Shown here: positions 1 through 5,093 of the stretch, piece by piece
Layout: each line of letters opens with the position of its first letter
Numbering within the stretch: position 1 is the stretch's first letter
Source: an uncultured Altererythrobacter sp.
GTDB lineage: Bacteria; Pseudomonadota; Alphaproteobacteria; Sphingomonadales; Sphingomonadaceae
Assembly: GCA_938009055.1 (NCBI GenBank)
Contig: CALLIO010000018.1
Location: forward strand, 1-5,458
Length of the DNA stretch: 5,458 nucleotides
Direction: 5' to 3'
Notes under the pieces: generated by a model
The model's database searches: none
Seen by the model: only the letters and a program-made list of their open reading frames with translations
What the model was told of the DNA's origin: nothing
Made by a program: the position numbers and the translations under genes

Positions 1-39
1 GCGCAGACCTTGAAAGAACAAGGGCTTATCTCAGCCTAA
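1..39 (+). CDS. C-terminal tail of an unidentified protein (partial, cut by the window edge)
   Basis: Frame 1 reads through 12 codons (AQTLKEQGLISA) to a TAA at 37-39. The residue mix is like the end of a soluble protein, and no other gene overlaps it. The piece is too short to name a family. A short GCGCG/CGCGC inverted repeat (41-45 with 52-56) follows immediately. It has no T-run, so it is at best a weak plus-strand terminator. The alternative is chance open frame at the window edge, since twelve codons prove little. Confidence 0.4.
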   Translation, partial: AQTLKEQGLISA

Positions 40-88
40 AGCGCGTGATCTCGCGCCATCTATGGGTTATCTCGACTTATCTCCGAAG

Positions 89-139
89 AAAAAAGGACCC
101 CCGAAAACTCGCTTGGGGAAGGGAGTTTCCAGAGGTCCT
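89..139 (-). terminator. Strong rho-independent terminator for the CC_3452-family gene
   Basis: Read on the minus strand, bases 139-123 pair with 94-110 in a 17-bp stem. The ends are AGGACC (139-134) with GGTCCT (99-94), and AAACTC (128-123) with GAGTTT (110-105). The middle is held by G-C and G-U pairs. Three more pairs (121-119 with 112-114) close a CCCC loop. Five T residues follow directly (93-89), then CTTC. On the plus strand the G-U pairs become A-C mismatches and there is no T-run, so the signal serves only the minus direction. It lies about 55 bases past the stop codon of the gene at 195-536. Confidence 0.85.
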
Positions 140-194
140 AAGCATCCGCATGCCATGGAGAGGAGCTTTGCGGAAGTCGGGGGATTTTAGTGGC

Positions 195-536
195 TTACTT
201 GCCGTTGCACTTCGCCAGTTTTTCCTCGGCGAGTGTTTCACCGCGCGATGTGAAGCTGGTCACTTCGCCAAATTCGCGCGCCAGGCCGCGGCATACACGG
301 ATCGGGCGTGATGATGATTTGCCCGCGCGGCAAGATGTGCCTTCACAACGCCAAACAACGCCGCGCGCGATAGTGCGATTGTCCTTGGCGGGCTGGGCGA
401 GCTCGGCAGTGTAATAGGGGCCTGAGCTTTTCGCGGAGACCGGGGCAGTCGCCACGCCAAAGCTCAAGGCGGTGTAGATCAGCGCCAGTGCGAAAATGCC
501 AAGACGCGAGAGGAAAGAGGAGGAGAGGGTCATCAT
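195..536 (-). CDS. Small exported CC_3452-family protein
   Basis: This 113-residue protein has a basic/polar start, a hydrophobic stretch (about 12-31) and a signal-peptidase-like V-S-A at 33-35, so the mature chain of about 78 residues should be periplasmic or secreted. The mature part, with 'PYYTAELAQPA', 'VVWRCEGTSC', 'SRPIRVC', 'EVTSFTSRGETL' and 'LAKCNG', resembles the CC_3452 family of uncharacterised small proteins in sphingomonads and Caulobacter. That assignment is from memory. Four cysteines (64, 69, 82, 110) could form two disulfides. The frame stays open upstream to a TTG at 572, but that part has no leader features. AGGA at 542-545 lies 5 bases from the ATG at 536 and 8 from the ATG at 533, so translation may start at either. 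The gene is divergent from the HxlR regulator and has its own terminator. Function unknown. Confidence 0.85.
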   Translation of the reverse strand: MMTLSSSFLSRLGIFALALIYTALSFGVATAPVSAKSSGPYYTAELAQPAKDNRTIARGVVWRCEGTSCRAGKSSSRPIRVCRGLAREFGEVTSFTSRGETLAEEKLAKCNGK

Positions 537-573
537 TAAAGTCCTTTTCACGGGAGCCAATTGAGGGAACAAT

Positions 574-641
574 CAGTTGCAGATCACAACCAGTTGCGAA
601 TCACTACCTAGTCAATTAGGTTTTGAGTTGCAACTAAAAAC
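574..641. promoter_or_regulatory. AGTTGC repeat array, candidate HxlR operator in the divergent promoter region
   Basis: Two adjacent 17-bp units (574-590 and 591-607) match at 14 of 17 positions. A third unit at 625-641 matches the first at 12 of 17, exactly two periods after the second. The slot between them (608-624) is not a copy. The shared core is AGTTGC. In the third unit it forms the perfect palindrome AGTTGCAACT (626-635). HxlR proteins are dimers that bind inverted repeats near their own genes, so autoregulation and control of the divergent exported-protein gene are plausible. The binding itself is inferred. Confidence 0.55.
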
Positions 642-650
642 TTATATATT
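623..650 (+). promoter_or_regulatory. Candidate sigma-70-type promoter of the HxlR gene
   Basis: TTGAGT (623-628) and TATATT (645-650) are separated by 16 bp, in an AT-rich stretch that stands out from the GC-rich surroundings. The AGTTGCAACT palindrome (626-635) starts within the -35 element and runs into the spacer, a position where a bound repressor would block RNA polymerase. Transcription would begin near 657, giving a leader of about 46 bases. Confidence 0.5.
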
Positions 651-702
651 TTGATTCTTGGCCAAAGTGCGCTAGATAGGTTGCAGGAAAAGGACTCAAA
701 TT

Positions 703-1260
703 ATGAGCGATATTCGCGAACCACTCAAAGAGCTGATCGAATGCGGACTGCCGCAAGCCTTGGAAGTTATGGGCGAACGCTGGTCATTTATGATCCTGCG
801 CGCCAGCTTCAACGGGCTGCATCACTTCGAAGAGTTTTTGAGCGAGCTTGGCATTGCCCGCAATATCCTTTCCAACCGTCTCGCCAAGCTGGTTGAGCAC
901 GAGATTCTCAAGCGCGAACCGTGCCCCGATGACCGCCGCAAGATCGAATATCGCCTGACGGAAAAGGGCTTTGACCTCCTCCCCGCCATGCTTTCGCTGC
1001 GCCAATGGGGCCAAAAATACGGTGTCGAGGTTGAGGAAAATCCCGTCATCGTGGACGAAGTGGATCGCTTGCCAATCGGGCCGGTCTCAATCCTCGCCCA
1101 TGATGGCCGCATCCTCACGCATGAGGATTTGTGGATGGTCAATCGCGAAGATCTGGGCAAGCGCGCAGATGGCACCATTGCCGAGGACACCTGCTGCAAA
1201 CGCGAGCCGGGCGAATATCCCAAGCTTGTAAAGACCGGCGAACTGAAACGCGCGAGCTAA
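703..1260 (+). CDS. HxlR-family winged-helix transcriptional regulator with C-terminal extension
   Basis: This 185-residue DNA-binding protein carries an HxlR (DUF24/MarR-like) domain at about 14-107. The family signature 'ALEVMGERWSFMILR' (19-33) is followed by 'NILSNRLAKLVEHEILKR' (54-71), the recognition-helix region, and 'RRKIEYRLTEKGFDLLPAM' (78-96), the wing and following helix. Cys14 sits where many HxlR proteins (YodB, HypR, QorR types) have a redox- or quinone-sensing cysteine. Beyond the usual 110-120 residues there is an extra tail of about 65 residues with a vicinal Cys164-Cys165 pair; a fourth cysteine is Cys74. The ATG at 703 has AAGGAC at 690-695, 7 bases upstream. The gene is divergent from the exported CC_3452-family gene across the AGTTGC array, so that gene and its own promoter are the obvious targets. 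The inducer is unknown. Family assignment is firm; redox sensing is inferred. Confidence 0.93.
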   Translation: MSDIREPLKELIECGLPQALEVMGERWSFMILRASFNGLHHFEEFLSELGIARNILSNRLAKLVEHEILKREPCPDDRRKIEYRLTEKGFDLLPAMLSLRQWGQKYGVEVEENPVIVDEVDRLPIGPVSILAHDGRILTHEDLWMVNREDLGKRADGTIAEDTCCKREPGEYPKLVKTGELKRAS

Positions 1261-1264
1261 GCCA

Positions 1265-1283
1265 GCGCCAAAGTCTTAGGCGC
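1265..1283. terminator. Weak convergent hairpin between two gene ends
   Basis: GCGCC (1265-1269) and GGCGC (1279-1283) pair around a 9-base loop between the tail-to-tail genes. The right arm lies inside the last codons of the minus-strand gene, and its stop codon is in the loop. Neither side has a T-run, so it is only a possible bidirectional pause or stop signal. Confidence 0.25.
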
Positions 1284-1995
1284 CAGCGAACATCTCTTTG
1301 GTCTGCGCATCGGCTGCAAGCGCGCCGTCGGGCTGATAACTGACCGTCAGCTTTTTCGCCAAGTCCCGCGTTAAAAGCGCATTCAACGCATTGCCAAGTG
1401 CAGGCTTCCTTTTTGCCAGCGCTGCCAGACTTTGCGCGTCCCACCGCACATAGCGCGTGCCGATCGGCGCGATGGCGGTCGCCGATGTTCCCGTACCCAA
1501 AACATAGGCAATCTCGCCGATGAAATTGCCCGCAGGCAGTCGGAACACTTGCGCGCCCTTTTGTGCGGAAACTGCCCCATCGAGAATGTAATATAGGGCA
1601 GGTGCCGCCTCGCCCTCGCGGGTCAGGACGGTCCCATTGGCCCCCTTGCTATCGTCAATCAAGTGCCAGCTGGCCGCCTTGAGCAAATGCCGAAACTGCC
1701 CGGGATTAAGCGTGTCAAAGGCTTCAAACAGCGTCTTCTCATCATCCGACATGCGCAATGTTGTGCGCTCCAAAATGACCTGACTCACCACGTATAGATT
1801 GGCGAACACCATTACCGTGCTGGTCATGATCGCATCCCACAAGGGAACTTCGGGATAGAGAAAATAGTAGAGAATATAATGCGCTGAGCCTGTCAGCACG
1901 AGCAAGCGCATCACCAACTCTTCGCGGATGACGAAGGCCAGCACATAAAAGAAGCCGCCTGCGTGGATTAGCCAGCGTGGATCAAACCCTTCCAT
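1276..1995 (-). CDS. Popeye-like membrane protein with cyclic-nucleotide-binding-type domain
   Basis: The protein has 239 residues. Three hydrophobic segments (about 9-23, 27-47 and 52-75) lead into a cytoplasmic beta-roll domain (about 95-190): 'GTVLTREGEAAPALYYILDGAVS' region at 121-143, 'LPAGNFIGEIAYVLG' at 153-167 and a closing 'YVRWDAQSLAAL' at 182-193. Order and spacing match Popeye/POPDC proteins: three helices, an Asn-Leu-Tyr segment, 'LFEAFDTLNPGQFRHLL', a conserved Trp, a cNMP-type beta-roll, then a helix ending in 'RDLAKKL'. In CRP-like pockets GE is followed by Arg-Ser-Ala; here GE (160-161) is followed by Thr170-Ser-Ala, so the phosphate-binding arginine seems absent and the ligand is uncertain. 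The ATG at 1995 was chosen because the longer frame would overlap comM. It has no Shine-Dalgarno and starts 10 bases after the comM stop, which suggests coupled translation. An ordinary membrane-anchored CNB protein is the alternative. Confidence 0.8.
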   Translation of the reverse strand: MEGFDPRWLIHAGGFFYVLAFVIREELVMRLLVLTGSAHYILYYFLYPEVPLWDAIMTSTVMVFANLYVVSQVILERTTLRMSDDEKTLFEAFDTLNPGQFRHLLKAASWHLIDDSKGANGTVLTREGEAAPALYYILDGAVSAQKGAQVFRLPAGNFIGEIAYVLGTGTSATAIAPIGTRYVRWDAQSLAALAKRKPALGNALNALLTRDLAKKLTVSYQPDGALAADAQTKEMFAGA

Positions 1996-2005
1996 GCGCG
2001 CTATA

Positions 2006-3514
2006 TTACGCGGTTGGCGCCCGCCGTCGATAGCTGAGCGCTTCGGCAATGTGGACACGCGAAACGGCGCGCGATCCCGACAGATCGGCAATGGTTCGCG
2101 AGACACGCAAAAGCCGAGTGTAGCCGCGCGCTGACAGCCGCAATTTTTCCGCCGCCCGCATTAGCAAAGCCCGCCCTTCCTCGTCCGGACCGGCGAATTC
2201 TTCCAGCGCATCGCCATTCAGCTCGGCATTGCTGCGCGCACCGGTCTGCTCAGCTCGGGCGGTTTGTAAGCCCCGTGCAGATGCCACTCGCCGTGCCACG
2301 GCAGCGCTGGCTTCAGCATTGGCGGGCATGGCGAGATCCGCTGCACTGACCGGATCGACTTCCACATGCAGGTCAATCCGATCGAGCATTGGGCCGGACA
2401 CCTTGCTTTGATAATCAGCAGCGCATTTGGGCGCTCTGGAGCAAGCAAGTGCGGGATCGCCCAGATGGCCGCAGCGGCACGGGTTCATAGCGGCAATCAA
2501 TTGCACGCGCGCGGGAAAGGTCACATGGGCATTGGCGCGCGCAACATCGACGCTGCCGGTTTCCAGCGGTTGCCGCAGCGAATCGAGCACGGGACGTTGG
2601 AATTCGGGCAATTCATCCAAGAACAGCACGCCTAGATGCGCCAAGCTAACCTCGCCTGGTTTTACCTTTAACCCCCCTCCGGTCAGCGCTGCCATACTGG
2701 CAGAGTGATGCGGAGCGCGAAAAGGACGCTCGCGGCTGATTGTGCCGCCTTCGAGCAAGCCAGCGACCGATTGCACCATCGACACTTCGAGCGCTTCAGA
2801 CGGTGATAGCTCGGGCAAGATCCCCGGTAAGCAGGAAGCGAGCAGGCTCTTGCCCGCACCCGGTGGCCCACTCATCAGCAGATTGTGTCCACCAGCGGCG
2901 GCAATCTCGAGCGCGCGTTTGGCGCTTTCCTGCCCTTTAACCTGCGCCAGATCAGCGATCACGCCAGACTGTTCAACAGCCCCGCGTTCAGGCTCAGGCA
3001 GATCGCGCTCACCTTTCAGATGACTAAGAAGTCCCGTGAGGTTGGGCGCTGCGATCACGGGCACGCCGCTCGCCCATTTCGCTTCTGCCCCTTGTGAAGC
3101 CGGGCAAATCAGCCCCGTTTCAACCTCGCTTGCATGCAGCGCGGCCAGCAATACGCCCGGTGTCGCCACAATCCGCCCATCGAGCGCCAACTCGCCAACG
3201 GCCACCCAATCACCCAATTGCTCTGCATCGGTCACACCCATCGCCGCCAGCAGTGCGAGCGCAATCGGCAAATCATAATGCGAGCCATCCTTGGGCAGAT
3301 CGGCGGGCGATAGGTTGATCGTGATCCTTTTGGGCGGCATCGCCAGACCCATGGCGGCGAGTGCTGACTGCACCCGCTCGCGGCTTTCGCTCACTGCTTT
3401 GTCGGGCAAGCCCACGATTGCAAAGCGCGGCAGACCCGCAGCCACTTGGCATTGCACTTCAACACTGCGCGCCTCTAGCCCCAAATAGGCGACAGTTCTT
3501 ACCAGTGCGACCAA
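2006..3514 (-). CDS. comM: ComM/YifB family Mg-chelatase-like AAA+ ATPase
   Basis: ComM is a hexameric DNA helicase that speeds branch migration when incoming single-stranded DNA recombines during natural transformation. The 502-residue length fits the family. In order: the N-terminal ChlI-like domain with 'GLPRFAIVGLPDKAVSESRERV' region (27-48), 'NLSPADLPKDGSHYDLPIAL' (67-86) and 'GELALDG' (107-113); the AAA+ core with Walker A GPPGAGKS (216-223), 'FRAPHHSAS' (265-273) and Walker B VLFLDE (296-301); a four-cysteine cluster (346, 348, 358, 364) typical of the family; then 'MLDRIDLHVEV' (376-386) and the C-terminal 'ARGYTRLLRVSRTIADL' (462-478). All catalytic elements look intact. The start is TTG at 3514, backed by AGGAGAGG just upstream. 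The Popeye-like gene follows after 10 bases in the same operon. The divergent region at 3515-3685 should hold its promoter. Confidence 0.96.
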   Translation of the reverse strand: MVALVRTVAYLGLEARSVEVQCQVAAGLPRFAIVGLPDKAVSESRERVQSALAAMGLAMPPKRITINLSPADLPKDGSHYDLPIALALLAAMGVTDAEQLGDWVAVGELALDGRIVATPGVLLAALHASEVETGLICPASQGAEAKWASGVPVIAAPNLTGLLSHLKGERDLPEPERGAVEQSGVIADLAQVKGQESAKRALEIAAAGGHNLLMSGPPGAGKSLLASCLPGILPELSPSEALEVSMVQSVAGLLEGGTISRERPFRAPHHSASMAALTGGGLKVKPGEVSLAHLGVLFLDELPEFQRPVLDSLRQPLETGSVDVARANAHVTFPARVQLIAAMNPCRCGHLGDPALACSRAPKCAADYQSKVSGPMLDRIDLHVEVDPVSAADLAMPANAEASAAVARRVASARGLQTARAEQTGARSNAELNGDALEEFAGPDEEGRALLMRAAEKLRLSARGYTRLLRVSRTIADLSGSRAVSRVHIAEALSYRRRAPTA

Positions 3515-3517
3515 GTG

Positions 3518-3525
3518 CCTCTCCT
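3518..3525 (-). promoter_or_regulatory. Ribosome binding site that fixes the comM TTG start
   Basis: Minus-strand AGGAGAGG ends 3 bases before TTG, so its AGGAG part sits 6 bases away, an effective spacing. It is the strongest Shine-Dalgarno in the window. The next residues (VALVRTVAYLG) are the normal conserved start of ComM, so the rare TTG codon is credible. Confidence 0.7.
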
Positions 3526-3560
3526 GAAGTTGCTACCAAGGGGTTAACCTGAATTAAGGC

Positions 3561-3568
3561 ATTATACT
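3561..3568. promoter_or_regulatory. Bidirectional -10-like element between comM and the ClpP-like gene
   Basis: ATTATACT contains a consensus TATAAT on the minus strand (3566-3561) and TATACT on the plus strand (3563-3568). For comM this puts the transcription start near 3553 and a leader of about 40 bases before the TTG codon. No convincing -35 stands 16-18 bp away in either direction, so the promoter may need an activator. Confidence 0.45.
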
Positions 3569-3618
3569 TGGTCAATTCTTATCCATTTGTCGACGGTGAA
3601 GGCGCATTTCTTGGAATT

Positions 3619-3626
3619 ATGGTTAA
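3619..3626 (-). promoter_or_regulatory. Candidate CtrA-type half-site
   Basis: The minus strand reads TTAACCAT, the form described for alphaproteobacterial CtrA half-sites. A TTAACC also occurs at 3544-3549, followed by a second TTAA at 3554-3557, making TTAA-N6-TTAA, one base short of the usual N7. CtrA control of competence-related genes is known in some Alphaproteobacteria. The link here is inferred from short motifs. Confidence 0.3.
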
Positions 3627-3685
3627 CGCGCTGGTAGCCAAGTCTTTTTGCAAAATCCCAAAACCTGCCTGCGCAAAACTACGTC

Positions 3686-4693
3686 ATGCGCAACGCCGTT
3701 TTCACCATCGCTGGACTCGTGTCCCTTCTTGCAGCCCCCGCTTCGCTGAGTGCGCAGCCTTATGGGGAAGTGCTGAGTGCGCCTGTGCAGGCGGGACCAA
3801 GCGATGTTAAGGCTGCTGCCTTTGCCTCCCCCTCGGCCAAGCGCGTAGTCGCGGTCGAGCAGTGGGTCGAAGAGTGGGACGAGGCGACCCAGCAATGGAT
3901 CCGAGTCGAAGGATCACGCGAGACCAGCTACACTGCCGCTCCCATTGCTGCTGCTGCCGTTCAGCCGACCGAACGCTATTTCGCTCCGGCATTTCGTCCG
4001 CAGGCCGATGTCGCCACCGCGCAATACGGCCCGTTCAAGGTGCTCAACGACAAGCGAGCCGCGCTCGTTGGCCCAACCAACAGCCAGAGCCCGCAATATT
4101 TCGACATGATGCTGGCTGACAATCCTGAGCTCGCCGTGTTCGAGATTGTCGAAGGGCCGGGCACCAGCGATGATGTCGCCAACCTCAAAGTGGGTCGCAA
4201 GATCCGCGAAGCTGGCCTGACCACCCGTATCGGTGCCGGGGGTTCGGCGCGTTCAGGTGCGGTCGAGCTGTTTCTGGCTGGCCAAGACCATGTAATCGAA
4301 GACGGCGCGGAATTCGCTGTTCACTCATGGCGCGATAATTTCGGCCGCGAGCCGCGCGATTATGCGCCCAATGCTCCGGAAAACCGCTTCTACCTCGACT
4401 ATTACGAGGAAATGGGCATGAGCGAAGATCAGGCACGTGCCTTTTACGACATGACCAATTCGGTCCCACATGTCTCTGCATTGTGGCTCGATGCGCGCGA
4501 TATGCGCCCATGGGTCACTGGAATGGCTGTTGCCGAAACTGCACAAGAGCTGCCGCGCGCTGTGTTCGCATTCGATGAGCCTGCACCGGCGCCTTTGGCC
4601 GAGATTGCGCCGCTTTCAATCGAGCCGGTTGGCGCGCTGGAATTGCCTGCACCGATGCTTGCCTATCAGGACGTCTCATTCCTCGATACTTAA
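3686..4693 (+). CDS. Exported protein with a divergent ClpP/crotonase-like domain (COG3904-like)
   Basis: This 335-residue protein starts with a signal peptide (1-23, cleavage after 'LSA'), so it should act in the periplasm. A variable Ala/Val-rich segment with 'VEQWVEEWDEATQQWIRV' (57-74) leads to a ClpP-like core at about 118-245: 'FEIVEGPGTSDDV' (152-164), 'GRKIREAGLTTRIGAGGSARSGA' region (170-192), 'ELFLAGQDHVI' (194-204) and 'FAVHSW' (210-215). Aligned by eye with COG3904-type periplasmic proteins, where GGS-x-ASAC carries the nucleophile, Ser190 and His213 fit the catalytic Ser and His. The usual SPGG oxyanion loop reads EGPGT, and the flanking cysteines are gone. Activity is therefore uncertain. 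The tail (297-335) is Pro/Ala-rich. The ATG at 3686 is chosen because the frame is closed by TAG at 3635 and the signal peptide starts there. No Shine-Dalgarno is visible. The gene is divergent from comM. Function unknown. Confidence 0.75.
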   Translation: MRNAVFTIAGLVSLLAAPASLSAQPYGEVLSAPVQAGPSDVKAAAFASPSAKRVVAVEQWVEEWDEATQQWIRVEGSRETSYTAAPIAAAAVQPTERYFAPAFRPQADVATAQYGPFKVLNDKRAALVGPTNSQSPQYFDMMLADNPELAVFEIVEGPGTSDDVANLKVGRKIREAGLTTRIGAGGSARSGAVELFLAGQDHVIEDGAEFAVHSWRDNFGREPRDYAPNAPENRFYLDYYEEMGMSEDQARAFYDMTNSVPHVSALWLDARDMRPWVTGMAVAETAQELPRAVFAFDEPAPAPLAEIAPLSIEPVGALELPAPMLAYQDVSFLDT

Positions 4694-4694
4694 C

Positions 4695-4723
4695 TTGACT
4701 CAGTGAGGCGCTTTGCCTAATTG
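4695..4723 (+). promoter_or_regulatory. Candidate rpmH promoter
   Basis: TTGACT (4695-4700) and TAATTG (4718-4723) are spaced by 17 bp, the best sigma-70-type pair in the window. It begins one base after the TAA of the upstream gene. Transcription would start near 4730, giving rpmH a leader of about 100 bases. No terminator stands between the upstream gene and this promoter, so read-through could add to rpmH expression. Confidence 0.6.
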
Positions 4724-4831
4724 CGCCGCCTGCATGTGGATCGCTTTAATCAGCGGACTATTCTTTGGGTGTTCCGGCAGTTTGGCTCCGGGTCTTTGGC
4801 ACCAGAACAATTTTGATTTTTCGAGGACGTT

Positions 4832-4966
4832 ATGAAGCGGACATTTCAGCCCAGCAATCTGGTACGCGCCCGTCGCCACGGTTTCTTCGCACGCAAGAAA
4901 ACCACAGGTGGCCGCAAAGTTCTGCGCGCGCGCCGTAAGCGTGGCCGCAAGAACCTTTGCGCGTGA
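4832..4966 (+). CDS. rpmH: 50S ribosomal protein L34
   Basis: This 44-residue, strongly basic protein is a component of the large ribosomal subunit that binds 23S rRNA. It matches L34 along its whole length: MKRTFQPSNLVRARRHGF (1-18), 'FFARKKTTGGRKVL' (18-31) and 'RARRKRGRKNLCA' (32-44). The 44-residue length and the ending in Cys-Ala are typical of sphingomonads. GAGG at 4823-4826 sits 5 bases before the ATG. It has its own likely promoter and is followed by rnpA, the standard bacterial pair. Confidence 0.98.
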   Translation: MKRTFQPSNLVRARRHGFFARKKTTGGRKVLRARRKRGRKNLCA

Positions 4967-4975
4967 TTTGAGTTC

Positions 4976-4995
4976 CGCACGCCATCCGGCGTGCG
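4976..4995 (+). other. RNA hairpin 1 in the rpmH-rnpA spacer
   Basis: CGCACGCC (4976-4983) pairs perfectly with GGCGTGCG (4988-4995) around the loop ATCC, 10 bases after the rpmH stop. There is no T-run, so it is more likely a 3' stabilising or processing structure than a terminator. Confidence 0.65.
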
Positions 4996-5003
4996 CTATC
5001 CTC

Positions 5004-5029
5004 GCAGCTTGCGGACGAGTCCGCGCTGC
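5004..5029 (+). other. RNA hairpin 2 in the rpmH-rnpA spacer
   Basis: GCAGC (5004-5008) pairs with GCTGC (5025-5029), and GCGGA (5011-5015) with TCCGC (5020-5024), around the loop CGAG. A two-base TT bulge lies on the left side. The ten GC-rich pairs should be stable. No T-run follows. Confidence 0.6.
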
Positions 5030-5051
5030 TGCGGGCGGCCAGTCGGCCTTG

Positions 5052-5080
5052 CGGGCTCCCATTGGGGGCCCGTTTCCTTT
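5052..5080 (+). terminator. Terminator-like hairpin 3 (attenuator) just before rnpA
   Basis: CGGGCTCCC (5052-5060) pairs with GGGGGCCCG (5064-5072): 9 bp with one G-U pair and the loop ATT. The T-rich run TTTCCTTT (5073-5080) follows at once. The T-run is interrupted, so termination is probably partial. The position fits an attenuator that lowers rnpA relative to rpmH. The rnpA Shine-Dalgarno AAGG (5081-5084) directly abuts it. Confidence 0.6.
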
Positions 5081-5093
5081 AAGGTCAGTCTAA

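Larger units (their letters stand above)
3532..3638. repeat. 18/18-bp inverted repeat framing the comM divergent control region
   Basis: Left arm: GCTACC (3532-3537), 5 bases, GTTAACC (3543-3549). Right arm: GGTTAAC (3621-3627), 5 bases, GGTAGC (3633-3638). The arms match at all 13 defined positions with identical inner spacing and lie 71 bp apart, enclosing the AT-rich promoter core. A DNA-binding protein seeing both arms could loop the region, or the arms could be two operators in opposite orientation. No protein is assigned. Confidence 0.5.

Noticed and set aside
537..572. 12-residue extension of the CC_3452-family protein from a TTG codon
   Set aside because: It places Pro and charged residues ahead of the signal peptide, while the AGGA motif at 542-545 serves the ATG codons at 536 or 533.
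1996..2106. 37-residue N-terminal extension of the Popeye-like protein
   Set aside because: It would overlap the end of comM in another frame and has no family-like sequence; the ATG at 1995 leads directly into the first membrane segment.
2229..3552. Several plus-strand open frames of 60-93 codons inside comM
   Set aside because: All lie antisense to a complete, motif-rich ComM frame and carry no recognisable domain; GC-rich codon bias explains them.
3579..3587. TTATCCATT as a DnaA box and hence a replication origin
   Set aside because: It is a single 7-of-9 match with no cluster of boxes, no AT-rich unwinding region and no dnaA or parAB nearby.
3568..3810. 80-codon plus-strand open frame across the comM divergent region
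   Set aside because: It begins at TTG without a ribosome site, overlaps the signal peptide of the exported protein in another frame, and its Cys/Arg-rich composition looks like an out-of-frame reading.
4700..5062. 120-codon minus-strand open frame covering rpmH
   Set aside because: It is antisense to the certain rpmH gene and to the hairpin spacer, and its Ala/Arg-rich sequence shows no domain.
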